In this document: positions 12,029 to 22,261 of the stretch, piece by piece
Position numbering within the stretch: position 1 is the stretch's first letter
Layout: the number at the start of each line of letters is the position of its first letter
DNA from: Xiphydria camelus
Lineage: Eukaryota; Arthropoda; Insecta; Hymenoptera; Xiphydriidae
Assembly (NCBI GenBank): GCA_963678675.1
Contig: OY783192.1
Location: forward strand, 13,686,424-13,750,423
DNA length: 64,000 nucleotides
Direction: 5' to 3'
The notes under the pieces: generated by a model
Told to the model about the DNA's origin: nothing
The model's database searches: none
What the model saw: only the letters and a program-made list of their open reading frames with translations
Position numbers and translations under genes: made by a program

Positions 12029-13119
12029 TATTGTAATACAAAAGTAATGTAATTATCAACGCGAATACAAGGCATCAAAAATCTGATTTGCATAACTGGA
12101 AGTCCAAGATATCAAGGGTTGAATTTCCGCCCGTTTGCGCCTGTTGCATGCAATCCGACGTACAATGAGGAGTAAATCAAGCGTTTCATTTTCTGAAAAC
12201 ATTCTCGTCTGGAGTGTCAAATGTTTCACATTAAAATCCAATTCTGGTTTCCAGGTATTCCTCTCCATAGTTTTCAGTGTCCAGGTCTTCCGCTCCATAG
12301 TTTTCGGTGTCCAGGTCTTCTGCTCCATAATTTTTTGGTATCCAGATATTCCGCTCCATAACTTTCGGCGTCCAAGTCTTTCGCTTCATAGTTTTCGGTA
12401 TCCAGACCTTCCGTTCCATAGTTTACAGCGTCCAGATCTTGCGCACCACAGTTTTTGGTGTTTAGGTCTTCCGCTCCATAATTTCTGGAGTCCAGGTCTT
12501 TCGCCCCGTAATAGGAGACATGGACACCGAAAACTATGCAGCGGAAGACCTGGATACTGAAAACTATGAAGTAAAAGACCTGGATACCAAAACTATGGAG
12601 CGGAAGGCCGGGATACAAAAAACTATGGAGCAGAAGGTCTGGATTCCGAAAACTATGGAGCGGAAGGCCTGGACAACGAAAACTATGGAGCGGAAGACCA
12701 GAACACCGAAAACTATGGAGCGGAAGACTTGGATACCAGAAACTATGGAGCGAAGACCTGGACACCAAAATCTATGAGGCGGGAGACCTCACTGAAACCT
12801 ATGGAGCGAGACTTTGACATCGAAAACTAAGGAGCGGAACACCTGGATACCGGAAACTGTGAGGCGGAAAAATGATTTTCGTGGAAGTAGTACATATACA
12901 ACATTGAATGTTGACTTCCAGCATTTGACACGCTCCAGATGATGATGTTTTTGGAAAAGGCAACGCTTGGCTTACTCCTCATTTGTACGTCGGATTGCTG
13001 CAGCAGGCGCAAACGGGCGAAAATTCAACCCTGAATATCTCAAACTTCTAGTTCAGCAAATCGAACTTCCGATGGCTTGTTGTATTCACATTAATAATTA
13101 CATTACTTCTGTATAATAA
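12028..13119. mobile_element. foldback element with an inverted minisatellite core
   Basis: The outer arms (about 12028-12240 and 12870-13119) are imperfect inverted copies: both hold a CGCCCGTTTGCGCCTG stretch, a GAGGAGTAA phrase and an outer ATTACATTACTT phrase. The core is a 30-bp minisatellite in two opposite blocks. No transposase. Target duplication was not resolved. Confidence 0.75.
12240..12860. repeat. 30-bp minisatellite in inverted halves
   Basis: The unit is approximately GGAAGACCTGGATACCGAAAACTATGGAGC. It is written on the minus strand from about 12240 to 12510 and on the plus strand from about 12520 to 12850, roughly ten units per side. Because 30 is a multiple of 3, every frame stays open for a while and yields ten-residue repeat frames (ERKTWTPKTM and similar). 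I regard these frames as artefacts of the unit length. Confidence 0.85.
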
Positions 13120-13579
13120 ATAACTGTTATAAATCAAGGCTGAAAGATGCACGCCGGTTCTTGAAATTGGAAGTGGATATTAAAAAATTATTAGGTACGT
13201 TTTGTGCGCCAAGTAAAATAATACAACTTTTGTTAAAGAAGTTTTTCTGAAATTACACTCGTTTGGGCGATATATACTACTATTCACGGTGGTTGAAATA
13301 CCTGGTATATACATGGGTCATTTGAAAAGTTTCTGGCTTTATTGACAGGCAGTCATGATATAATTTAATTCTTGCTATCGTCTGATAAATGGCGTTGATA
13401 CATGTATCCCATAAAAATTTCAAGTCATTCCGATCAGTACCTTGGTCATGGCACTTTTATAAAGTTGACAGGAGATATTTTCTGTCGACAATGAAGAAAG
13501 TCGAGCATCACGCAGTGATCAAGCTCCTTTATTTGAAAGAAAAAACACTCAGGAAATAAAAGATGAGATAGACTCAGTA

Positions 13580-13921
13580 CCGTATGTCCCAGGCAGAACC
13601 GCACAGTTGCAGGGACCTCTTCGGCCGGGCTTGGTCGGTATTGGAGCAACTTTTACCGGTAGAAGTCGAGTCGGTATAGTTAGAGTTGGTATCAATTCGG
13701 GAGATTAAAGCGTCTAACCTCGAAATCGTGGATTTGTGAATTATGGTGAGTAATTACCATTATTCACAAATTTACGATTTCGAGATTAGACGCTTCGATC
13801 TCCCGAATTGACACCAACTTTAATTACCGACTCGACTTCTACCGGTAAAAGTGGTTCGAATACCGACCAAGCCCGGCCGAAGAGGTCCCTGCAACTGTGC
13901 GGTTCTGCCCAGGACATACGG
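13580..13921. mobile_element. 342-bp foldback MITE, TA target, in mariner
   Basis: It starts CCGTATGTCCCAGGCAGAAC and ends with the near-complement, flanked by TA (13578-13579 and 13922-13923). Removing it with one TA joins GACTCAG-TA-TACGGTG and restores the mariner reading EIDSVYGEMSP. The interior (ATCTCCCGAATTGACA, AACCTCGAAATCGT) is shared with 27700-27770, 33760-34738 and 53950-54403, so this is one MITE family. Confidence 0.9.
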
Positions 13922-14241
13922 TATACGGTGAAATGTCCCCTTCGTACACAACCGTCAAATATTGGGTGGCTGAGTATAAACGTGGCCGTATCAGCATTTT
14001 TGATGATGAACGTTCTGAGCGCCCAAAACTGTTTCAACTGACGACTTTGTGGACTTACAAGGGGACCTGCCGAAAGTCGGAGCACCGATTGTAATGAATT
14101 TTTTTTATAAATAAAGGGAAGTCCCCTGAATAACGCTTATACTCTACTTTTGTCCAATGCGCGTTTGTTTATTTAAAAAAAATTGTTTTGACGCGTAAAG
14201 TGTGTACTGTAATGAAATACTCGGCGTCCAAGATGGCGGCC

Positions 14242-14330
14242 TGGCGCAGTCGGCTAAGGCACAGACTCACGCGCCCACGCGCGGCGCGCTCACTTACCAC
14301 GCGTGCGTCCCGCGTTCGATTCCCGTGAAT
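14242..14330 (+). promoter_or_regulatory. tRNA-like A/B box sequence, left arm
   Basis: TGGCGCAGTCGGCTAAGGC (14242-14260) fits a tRNA A-box and D-arm, and CGTTCGATTCC (14313-14323) fits a B-box. The arm resembles a decayed tRNA gene, possibly Leu or Ser type, and could act as an internal RNA polymerase III promoter. I do not call a functional tRNA: the acceptor and T stems do not pair properly. Confidence 0.5.
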
Positions 14331-14635
14331 GCACTTTTTTTCTTTTTTTTTGGCCAATTTCGAACTTTTTCACTTTTTTTATTATTCAAACTATTTCTAC
14401 TAATTCTTAGAAGTAAAATAAATGTCCGATGGAATTAGCGATAAGTATACCAATTAAATGTAAAAATTCACTTGTTACGAATAAATGAAAATGCTTTTTG
14501 TAATTGAACGTGTTTAAATTTTTTTTTTCGCCTTAACTAGATTTATTTTACTTCTAAGGATTAGTAGAAATAGTTTGAATAATAAAAAAAGTGGAAAAGT
14601 TCGAAATTGGCCAAAAAAAAAGAAAAAAAGTGCAT

Positions 14636-14697
14636 GCACGGGAATCGAACGCGGGACGCCCGCGTGGTAAGTCTGTGCCTTAGCCGACTTTGCCACA
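14636..14697 (-). promoter_or_regulatory. tRNA-like A/B box sequence, right arm
   Basis: On the minus strand, GTGGCAAAGTCGGCTAAGGC (about 14677-14696) and CGTTCGATTCC (14641-14651) repeat the A and B boxes of the left arm with a shorter spacing (a 20-30 bp segment seen in the left copy is missing). The two tRNA-like units point towards each other. Confidence 0.5.
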
Positions 14698-15364
14698 CCG
14701 CCATCTTGGACGCCGAGTATTTCATTACAGTACACACTTTATTCGTCAAAACAATTTTTTTTATAAACAAACGCGCATTGGACAAAAGTAGAGTATGAGC
14801 GTAACTCAGGGGACTTCCCTTTATTTATAAAAAAAAATTCATTACAATCGGTGCTCCGACTTTCGGCAGGTCCCCTTGTTAGTGCATGTAACTGTGATGG
14901 CAGATCGTCGATTGACCATGAAGGTGATTGCTGAGGTTTGTAAGATATCAGGTGAATGGGTGCGCAAAATTTTGCACGAGGATTTGAGTATGAGAAAATT
15001 ATCCGCGCGCTGGGTGCCGCGTTTGTTGAAAAGCGCGTATGGCTTGACATGTCGCGCGAGTGTCTTGAGCTGTATAACCCAGCTGAATTTTTGCGACGTT
15101 TGATAACTGTCGATGAAACCTGGAGCCAAAATTTCTGGGGGAGGGGGGGGGGGGATTTGGAACAAATGCTGAGGTGGAAAACGCTGTAGACCGGTATTTT
15201 TCAGGTGGATAAAAAGATTTTTTTTCTGACGGCTTGAAGGATTAGGAGAAACGATGGATTAAATGTATCGAATTACGAGGAGACTATGTTGGGAAATTTT
15301 TTTTACCTTCAAATATGTGTTTTTTCTAAAAAGGCCGGAAACTTTTCAAATGACCCACGTATAT

Positions 15365-16285
15365 AAAAATGTAAAATTCTCTTCTTAATTGAATACTCCT
15401 TTTACCTCTCGTATATCAATAATTATTCTAGCTTTTTTGATTATCCCTTGTGTTGAAGGTAGATGGATTGGTTAATTAAAAAAGTCGTAGAATAATGAAC
15501 ATACGTGAGGTGGAGAGAATGATTAATTTGGAGATTGGATACATTATTTAATAGTCAGTCCAATGGATGGATTAATTTAAAAAGCAAAGGTTAAGAACTG
15601 TAAACTGACAAGGAAACCTCTCGAGGCCACCGCCTCCGATCTTGATGAAATTCCGTAAATTTTAAGTTCATCAAAAAATAGAACCCTATTTTATTATAGT
15701 TGTCCAATTTCGATTAAAGGGGGTCAAACGGACCCCCAAAGTTTGACCCCCCTTGAGCTACCTCCGAAATAAAGCGAGATAGATGAAAAGTTTAAACACA
15801 TGAATTTTTTTTTTTTTCAGTACAGTAATATGCCATAAAGAGATGTTAGTAAAAGGCATTTTTTGGGGGAAAAAACTATTATGGCTCATAATTTTGGCAA
15901 TAATGGTATTCCGTGAAAAAATGTTTCATGCAAAGTTGTTTCTTAAACCAAGCACACGTAATAACGGCAATATCTCCACATAATAATATGGGGTTCCGAG
16001 TCCTGTGCATAACAAAATTCTACAGGATATTCAATTCAAGAGGTCTCATGTCTACATATCCACTCTTGTACCATGAATATTTAATGAAGTTAGTAAGTCG
16101 CGGAGAAGGAAATTGATTAAGAGTAAGGGATTGATGTTTTAGGATATTATTCTCAAATGAAGAGAGAGAGAGAGAGAGAGAGATTAAAGTCATAATTAAA
16201 AAGAGTGACGATATCTGAAAACCACAAAATTTTTCCACATTCAAAATTCGTATGTGTCTAGCGATTGAACTAGTCTAGTGGTGTC
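15365..16285. other. no gene recognised
   Basis: AT-rich. A short GA microsatellite lies at about 16158-16181. GGGGTCAAACGGACCCCCAA near 15720 is a short palindromic phrase. Nothing else could be supported. Confidence 0.5.
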
Positions 16286-16289
16286 TTTT

Positions 16290-16785
16290 GGAATCGTTAT
16301 TAATGTTATTCCTTGTAGGCAATAAGACTTGTCTTCTGATGTAGCTTCTTGAACACTTCGCTCACATTATCCATTCCAAGAATCCAGTAGCAAGACGCTT
16401 GCAGGCCCAGTGTTAGGAAAGTAAACTTTCTGCAGCCATGTTTTTATGAGATCGGTTGTAAGTTTCCCAAATTTAGAAGCCATGAAGTATACATTTGGCG
16501 GCCTGAACACGGTTTGTTGCAATCGTTCTCACAATTGCCCACTAGCTTCTTTTAATAGTGCATAAAGAGGCGACAGTAGTTTTCCATCAGCAGATATGAT
16601 GAGTTGTATAGTATAGCTATGGGTTGTAGAAGATATTGATTGTACCTCAGCTTTAACTTTTTTTGCCTCAATGTAGCCAAAGTTCGACCAGAATGTATTT
16701 CTAAATTAACCACTTTATAATAAGAGTTAAATACATTTTCTGGTCCATACTGTGTAATGAGTAGTTTTGTCATGCGACACTTTAA
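16290..16785 (-). pseudogene. pogo/Tigger-like DDE transposase fragment
   Basis: The minus strand from about 16680 reads EAKKVKAEVQSISSTTHSYT, IISADGKLLSPLYALLKEAS, then FRPPNVYFMASKFGKLTTDL and KVYFPNTGPASVLLLDSWNG down to about 16360. These are the phrases of the pogo-like DDE domain (first Asp region SADGKLLSPL; second at LLLDSW). Upstream, NLEIHSGRTLATLRQ is in another frame. Stops and at least one frameshift are present, and both ends are missing. Confidence 0.7.
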
Positions 16786-16984
16786 TAATAATTAGTTCTC
16801 TATCTAGCTTTAGCATTAATATTATCGAATACACGGATAGTGATGCTAGGACGGATACTGCTTAGCGCGCGCTCGGCCAGCGGACCGACGCGCAGGGGGG
16901 GGGATGTCGCGGCTACCTGACCCGTCGAACTGCTGCACCAATCGGGGCCCGTCCCGGGCCAGCCTCCCACCCGACCACTATCCG

Positions 16985-17027
16985 CCAATCAGGGGATAGC
17001 TTAGCGTTTAAAGTTTAGTATATAAGG
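16985..17027 (+). promoter_or_regulatory. CCAAT and TATA box pair in a GC-rich block
   Basis: CCAAT at 16985-16989 and TATATAAGG at 17019-17027, 30 bp apart, sit in a GC-rich stretch (about 16860-17060) unlike its surroundings. This looks like an RNA polymerase II promoter, possibly a retroelement LTR or a captured promoter upstream of the LINE fragment. No matching second LTR was found. Confidence 0.5.
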
Positions 17028-17091
17028 AGCCCCGATCTTGTGGACGGGAGACACTGTCATCTGCTTACCCAAATAGGGCAAGCCGCTCAAA

Positions 17092-18072
17092 CAAGCTTCC
17101 AGCTATCGGCTAATTAGTCTACTTTACACCCTTAGCAAAGTAGCCGAAGGCACTATCTTCAAACGTTTTAACAAGTTCGTCACAACCTCCAACCTTCTCC
17201 CCGATTTTAAACACGGCTTCCGCCCTCACCACGGCACTTACCACCAACTCCTCCGCGTAGCAGAATACATCTCCGACAACCTAAGTAAAAGCCAGCACAC
17301 CACCATGCTTTTCCTGGATGCCAAACAGGCATTCGATAGAGTCTGGCATGGCGGTCTGATTTACAAACTAATACAACTCAACTGCCCCCACTATTTAATT
17401 GGTCTTATTCAATCCTTCCTCCCCAACAGACTCCTTAGTGTCCGGGCAGGTAAAAGCCTATCCGATCCACAACCTATCTCCGCAGGAGTCCCGCAAGGCT
17501 CCAAACATTCACCGGCGCTCTTCAACCTGTACTACCATGACATCCTCATCCACGAGAAAATAGTCACCGCACAATACACCGACGACACGGCACTCCTCTA
17601 CTCCTCCAAAACAAAGAAATTCTGCTTCTCCATGATAAACAAATTCACTCCCATCCTTATCAATTGGTATCACAAATGGGGCTTCACCCTTAACGAGTCG
17701 AAATCTGAAGCGGTCTTCTTCTCCCGCCGTAACATCCCCCCCGAAGTATTAGTAGTGAATAATCACCGCATTCCTTGGAGCAATTCCGCTAACTATTTAG
17801 GGGTTACTTTTGATAAAAAGCTTAACTGGTCTAAGCAGATTACATTCGTTCGCAACAAAGCGTGTGGCGCATTCATCGTACTCAAACCATTCTTTTTAAT
17901 AATAAGGCCATCTCCCAACAAACTAAGTTCCGTACTTTCAACGCCATCATAAGGAGCATTTGCACCTACGCCATCCCCATCTGGGGTGCGGCCTCCCCTT
18001 CTAAATTAAACAACCTCAACGGGTAATATATGAAACTCTTCCGTGGTTCCCTAAGCACGCCATGGTATATTA
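17092..18072 (+). pseudogene. Jockey-like LINE reverse transcriptase, 5' part
   Basis: The reading starts near 17098 with SSYRLISLLYTLSKVAEGTI and continues LLPDFKHGFRPHHGT, LFLDAKQAFDRVWHGGLIYK (catalytic Asp), PQPISAGVPQGSKHSPALFN, QYTDDTALLYSS (a TDD variant of the YADD box), LNESKSEAVFF and SANYLGVTFDKKLNWS. Near 17880 the frame shifts and goes on through a YAIPIWGAAS thumb motif, with a stop at NLNG*YMK. It is cut at TPWYI by element B, and the remainder is at 24698. No endonuclease region was seen upstream, so the copy is 5'-truncated. Confidence 0.85.
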
Positions 18073-19837
18073 AGCGGGCTACTCACACGCCTGCCGCAGG
18101 GACAATTTAGGGCGCACGCGGGGGACGAACCAATCTAGGAGGCTTCTCCACACACACGCCTGCCGCAGGAACAATTTAGGGTGCACCGCGTGTAGTGGGA
18201 GGGAGGCAGGGACTGATCTAGGGAGCTAGGAAGGTTTGGAGCCCCTGCCGTTCTGCCTAGGAGACAATTTAGAAAATTGCCCCTGTTTGCCTACATACAT
18301 TACAATTAAGGAGGCAATTATAGGCCAGGTAACAGGCCAAAAAAGGGGGTGTAGGCGAAATAATTCGGGGAAAGCTGGAAATAGTTTTAATCTTTTCATT
18401 TGCATGTAAAAAGAATTTTTTAAAGTTTGCACCAATTTTCTGCTTGTGCTCTGTACAAGGTGTCCCAAAAACCTCGAAATTTTTGGACTTTTTTCAGTTT
18501 TTCACTAATAACTCCTAAATGATGCATTTATAGAAAAATGTTACTCCTTTATAAATTAAAGTACATAAAATTCTACGTCGAATGAGTACCACATATTTGA
18601 AATTAAGTCAAGTGGTATGGACGATATGCATGTTTAAAAAACAAACATTATCAAATTCTAGAAGGAAAAATCATATTTTGGAGTTTTAAACCTTATTTCC
18701 ATTACGTAAAATGTATTATATGAAATTATTCTGTATTAGGAGTTTATATTGCAGTGAATGCTCTATCAGATATACGAAAGCTGCATTCTTCTTCCCCCTT
18801 CCTTGCTACACCTCTTCGCAGCAGCCGGGTCACTCGAGTAACGCCTGTGTTGCGGTTGAAAAGTTCTTTCACCGAGAAGTAGGTATCTTGCTCGCTATTC
18901 ATCGTTTATGTGAGGCTAAATTATAAATATTCAAGTTTTAGTTATTCACGCTGTTTCGACAAATGATAGTCGGAATTATGAATATTGATTCTTACCGCTT
19001 AGTATCATCGAGATCGAAATACCTTTTGTGGTGTTTCATTCTGCACTACAGAACAACATGTAGATGCAAGGTTATCTAGAATAACTAGAGATAACAGTTA
19101 CTGCAAGAAATTCGTAGACTGGTTCCTTTGCCACAATCCCTTTTAGTCCAGGGAAATAAGACTTCCTCTGCGGAATGAGAGAAAGCAAGCTGGATTTTTG
19201 CAGAGATCTTCGTTTTGATGTTCTAATGAAGCACCAAAAAGTCTCATATGCTCACCCTTGTGCGTCTCGAGATATCAAAGGTCAAAGGTCATGAAAATCA
19301 GTTTTTTGCGAAAATCTCGCTTCCAGTTAGTCTGATGTCTTAAGAAGTTTTAACAAAATTTACGTAAAACAGCATTCTCTACAAGTTTGATTCTATACAT
19401 TTTTTTGTAATATCAACCGTTTTCGAGATATAGCGTGAAGGAGCGGGAGCGCGCATTTTTGAATAGGTCATAGTGTATATACTACCCAATTATGGAGAAA
19501 GGCAGTAATTAGCAAAACAAATCGAAGTGCGTTTCTTGTGGTACCATTGAAAATCTTCAATTATTTTGTAACCAAATTTTGTACCCTTTCGTAGTGTTAA
19601 AGGTAGGTTTTATTAGTAATCTGTCTTGGAAACCCTTCGGCAAAAGGCGTCGAAGTTAAAGTTGATTTTCCACAAATTTGTTGGTTAGCAATTACTGCCT
19701 TTCTCCATAGTTGGGCAGTATACTGCTTAGCTATAACTATAAATGCACTTTTCTTAGTAGTTATACTAAAAAATTGAATTCCTATTATTATTTCAGTTAA
19801 AAGTTTGTTCATTTATAAAAAGTAATATAATAATTAA

Positions 19838-20093
19838 TTAATAACAAAAAATGCATCCTTTTCCGCACCACTTTTGAAGTAGAATGCAAGGCGCGTTTTT
19901 TAGACATGGCTTCTGAACAGTAACCGATTCACGTCTTTCGCAATTGCCAGCGTGCTTTGTTTCCTCTTCTTCGTCCTCGTCTTCTTCAGGTTCCTCAAGT
20001 AGTTCTACCACAATATTGTTTTCATCATCACGCGCTTCCGCTGTATCTAATTGCAAAATCTCTTCAGGCTCATGGCCACTGAAGTCTTCAATC
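19838..20093 (-). pseudogene. antisense copy of element D C-terminal tail
   Basis: The minus strand reads EDFSGHEPEEILQLDTAEAR then an acidic run (EEPEEDEDEEEE) and TKHAGNCERRESVTVQK. The same residues, with small differences and stops, occur on the plus strand at 21481-21660. The inverted copy shows that the terminal repeat of D has grown inward to cover the 3' coding end. Confidence 0.75.
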
Positions 20094-20181
20094 TAAGTTC
20101 TAACATAATTGTTATATTTGACGGTTAGTCAGACAATTTTAAAAATATAAAAGCAATGGAGCAATTAAGACTAACTACTGC

Positions 20182-20438
20182 ACTGTCTACATCTTATGAA
20201 GTTCGCTTTGATGCAACAATGAATGTGCCAATCAGCCAAGAAAAGTTCTTATCAAACCGATGCAACAAAAACATTTTTATTGAAATGCTTATTGAACAAC
20301 TACAAGCTGCGAACATTGCTACAATATAAGCCAAGGATGATGCGGGTGTCCTAATCATCGAAACAGCCATCGAAGTATCGGAAAGAGAAAGAACCGCCGT
20401 CATCATTAGAGAAGACATTGATTTGCTTGTTCTTTTAG
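20182..20438 (+). pseudogene. FEN-like nuclease fragment of element D
   Basis: The plus strand reads STSYEVRFDATMNVP, QLQAANIATI, a stop, AKDDAGVLIIETAIEV and REDIDLLVLLG. DDAG and EDIDLLVLL correspond to the EDADG and GQDVDLLVLL metal-binding motifs of element C. The frame runs into an 18-base G homopolymer at 20439-20456 and the 150 bp after it are noncoding. Confidence 0.65.
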
Positions 20439-20456
20439 GGGGGGGGGGGGGGGGGG
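20439..20456. repeat. 18-base poly-G run
   Basis: An uninterrupted G run inside element D, breaking its gene just after the LLVLL motif. The length is likely to be unstable or mis-assembled. Confidence 0.9.
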
Positions 20457-20625
20457 TCTAAAAATCAATTTTTTAAATTGCCTTTTCTTATAGTAAAACA
20501 TTTAAAGAATGTTGCTTCCAAATTTCAAGTCAATCGGAGCAAAACTCTCAGTCATAGATCTTTGAAAAACGAGATGCTAGAGCCGAAAACAACACTATTG
20601 CCACCTGCCCCAGACGAACTATTAA

Positions 20626-21337
20626 GGTAGTAGTCTGGTAACTTATGCCTATTTTCATGACTTCTTTGGAGGGTGGTTTTTTATAGGAAAATAAAAATGA
20701 ATTATCTTGAATATTTAGTGTTTTTATTTACATATTGAAAATATAAAAAAAAATTTATTTGAAAAAATTTAATAGTTTATTACTATTATTATTGTCACTC
20801 GAAGTTGGAATCTCAAAAAAAATGCACGTGGGTGGCCCGGGTGATTTTGGCTCATGATGTTATCTGAAATCAAATATTCTTGATTATTCTTAATCTATAG
20901 ACATGTCATTCTGGTCGGAACTACTGAAGTTAAATTTCAAGGGTAAATAACAAAATGGCGGACTTTGAAAAAAAAAGTCCTTTTATTTTAGCAAAGAAAG
21001 GGTTGTAAAATAAAAAGTTAGGGGTGAAAAAAATTCTCGTTAGTACCGACGAGAACTATAAGTGTGTAGAACAGCCTGTTAAAATTTGAAAGCAATCGGT
21101 TCAGTAGAAAAAAAGTTAGGACCCGGGCCACCCACGTGCATTTTTTTTGAGATTCCAACTTCGAGTGACAATAATAATAGTAATAAACTATTAAATTTTT
21201 TCAAATAAATTTTTTTTTATATTTTCAATATGTAAATAAAAACACTAAATATTCAAGATAATTCATTTTTATTTTCCTATAAAAAACCACCCTCCAAAGA
21301 AGTCATGAAAATAGGCATAAGTTACCAGACTACTACC
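20626..21337. mobile_element. 712-bp TTAA MITE nested in element D
   Basis: It begins GGTAGTAGTCTGGTAACTT and ends with the complement, flanked by TTAA (20622-20625 and 21338-21341). The arms are about 225 bp and very similar, which points to a fairly recent insertion. Removing it with one TTAA restores the reading PPAPDELLNTIFCNCKKGCG in the element D gene. It is the innermost and therefore youngest layer of the nest. Confidence 0.92.
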
Positions 21338-21650
21338 TTAAACACAATCTTCTGCAATTGTAAAAAAGGATGTGGTGCGCAGTGTGGACGTAGAAAAGTA
21401 GGACTACCATGCTCTACAGTTTGTGGTTAGTGTCACGGACAGGCATGCCTGAATCCTTCCTCAGAATTGCAAGACATTGAAAACTTCAGTGGCCATGAGC
21501 CTGAAGAGATTTTGCAATTAGATACAGCGGAACCGTATGATGATGAAGACAAAACTACTTGAGGAACCTGAAGAAGACGAGGACGAAGAAGAGGAAACAT
21601 AAAGCACGCCGGCAACTGCGGAAGACGTGAATCGGTTACTGTTCAGAAAC
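21338..21650 (+). pseudogene. CXC and acidic tail of element D
   Basis: After the MITE the plus strand reads NTIFCNCKKGCGAQCGCRKV, GLPCSTVCG, a stop in place of a residue, CHGQACLNP, then ENFSGHEPEEILQLDTAEP and an acidic run with a stop. This is the same cysteine pattern as in elements A, B and C. Confidence 0.75.
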
Positions 21651-22261
21651 TTTGGTTAATATCGAAAACATGGATTAGGCCAGTAGGGTAAACATGAATT
21701 AGGGTAGTAGGTACATGTGGTTGTAGTAACATATCTTAAAAAAACGCGCCTTCCATTCTACTTCAAAAGTAGTGCGGAAAAGGATGCATTATTTGTTATG
21801 AATTATTTATTATATTTTTTTATAAATGAACAAACTTTTAATTGAAACAATAATAGGAATTCAATTTTTTAGTAACTACTAAGAAAAGTGCATTTATAGT
21901 TATAGCTAAGCAGTATATACAGTATTACCTATTCAAAAATGCGCGCTCCCGCTTCTTCACGGTATATCTCGAAGACGGTTGATCGTACAAAAAAATGTAT
22001 ATAATCAAACTTGTAGAGAATACTGTTTTACGTAAATTTTGTTAAAACTTCTTAAGACATCAGACTAGCCGGAAGCGAGATTTTCGCAAAAAACTGATTT
22101 TCATGACCTTTGACCTTCGATATCTCGAGACGCACATGGGTGAGCATATGAGACTTTTTGATGCTTCATTAGAACATCAAAACGAAGATCTCTGCAAAAA
22201 TCTAGCTTGCTTTCTCTCATTCCGCAGATGGGGTTTTTATATGCCTTATTTCCCTGGACTA

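Larger units (their letters stand above)
14058..14878. mobile_element. 821-bp foldback, TTA target duplication, in mariner
   Basis: It begins CAAGGGGACCTGCCGAAAGT and ends with the complement, flanked by TTA at 14055-14057 and 14879-14881. Excision restores the mariner reading FVDLVHVTVMADRR. Each arm is about 300 bp and carries a tRNA-like sequence with A and B boxes (separate entries). No protein gene. Confidence 0.9.
13491..15299 (+). pseudogene. broken mariner transposase
   Basis: The ATG at 13491 begins MKKVEHHAVIKLLYLKEKT. After a one-base shift the frame continues EIKDEIDSV, is cut by the first foldback, and resumes YGEMSPSYTTVKYWVAEYKR and ISIFDDERSERPKLF (helix-turn-helix region). 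It is cut again by the second foldback, then resumes MADRRLTMKVIAEV, HEDLSMRKLSARWVPRL, SRECLELY, AEFLRRLITVDETW with the first catalytic Asp. It then jumps to FFSDGLK and KCIELRGDYVGK. The second and third catalytic residues are missing because of an internal deletion near 15130, next to a G homopolymer. Confidence 0.85.
13307..15364 (+). mobile_element. mariner element interrupted by two foldbacks
   Basis: The terminal repeats are ATGGGTCATTTGAAAAGTTT (about 13312) and the complement ending AAACTTTTCAAATGACCCA (about 15358), with TATA at each outer edge, consistent with a TA target. The interior encodes a decayed mariner transposase. Removing the two insertions (342 bp and 821 bp, with one TA and one TTA) leaves a mariner of roughly 0.9 kb that lacks much of the catalytic region. 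Confidence 0.85.
19144..22261 (+). mobile_element. Element D: 3.1-kb transposon nested in element B
   Basis: It begins TAGTCCAGGGAAATAAG and ends CTTATTTCCCTGGACTA, flanked by TTT (19141-19143 and 22262-22264). Removing it rejoins the B reading HNPF with PV. The arms are unusually long (about 19144-20090 and 21480-22261) because they include the C-terminal coding region of the element's own gene, present sense in the right arm and antisense in the left. The middle holds a FEN-like fragment and, after the TTAA MITE, the CXC motif. Confidence 0.85.

Noticed and set aside
12135..12777. Several long open frames on both strands with ten-residue repeats
   Set aside because: They come from the 30-bp minisatellite, whose unit length keeps all frames open.
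14242..14330. Functional tRNA gene
   Set aside because: A and B boxes are present but the T and acceptor stems do not pair and the spacing differs between the two arms.
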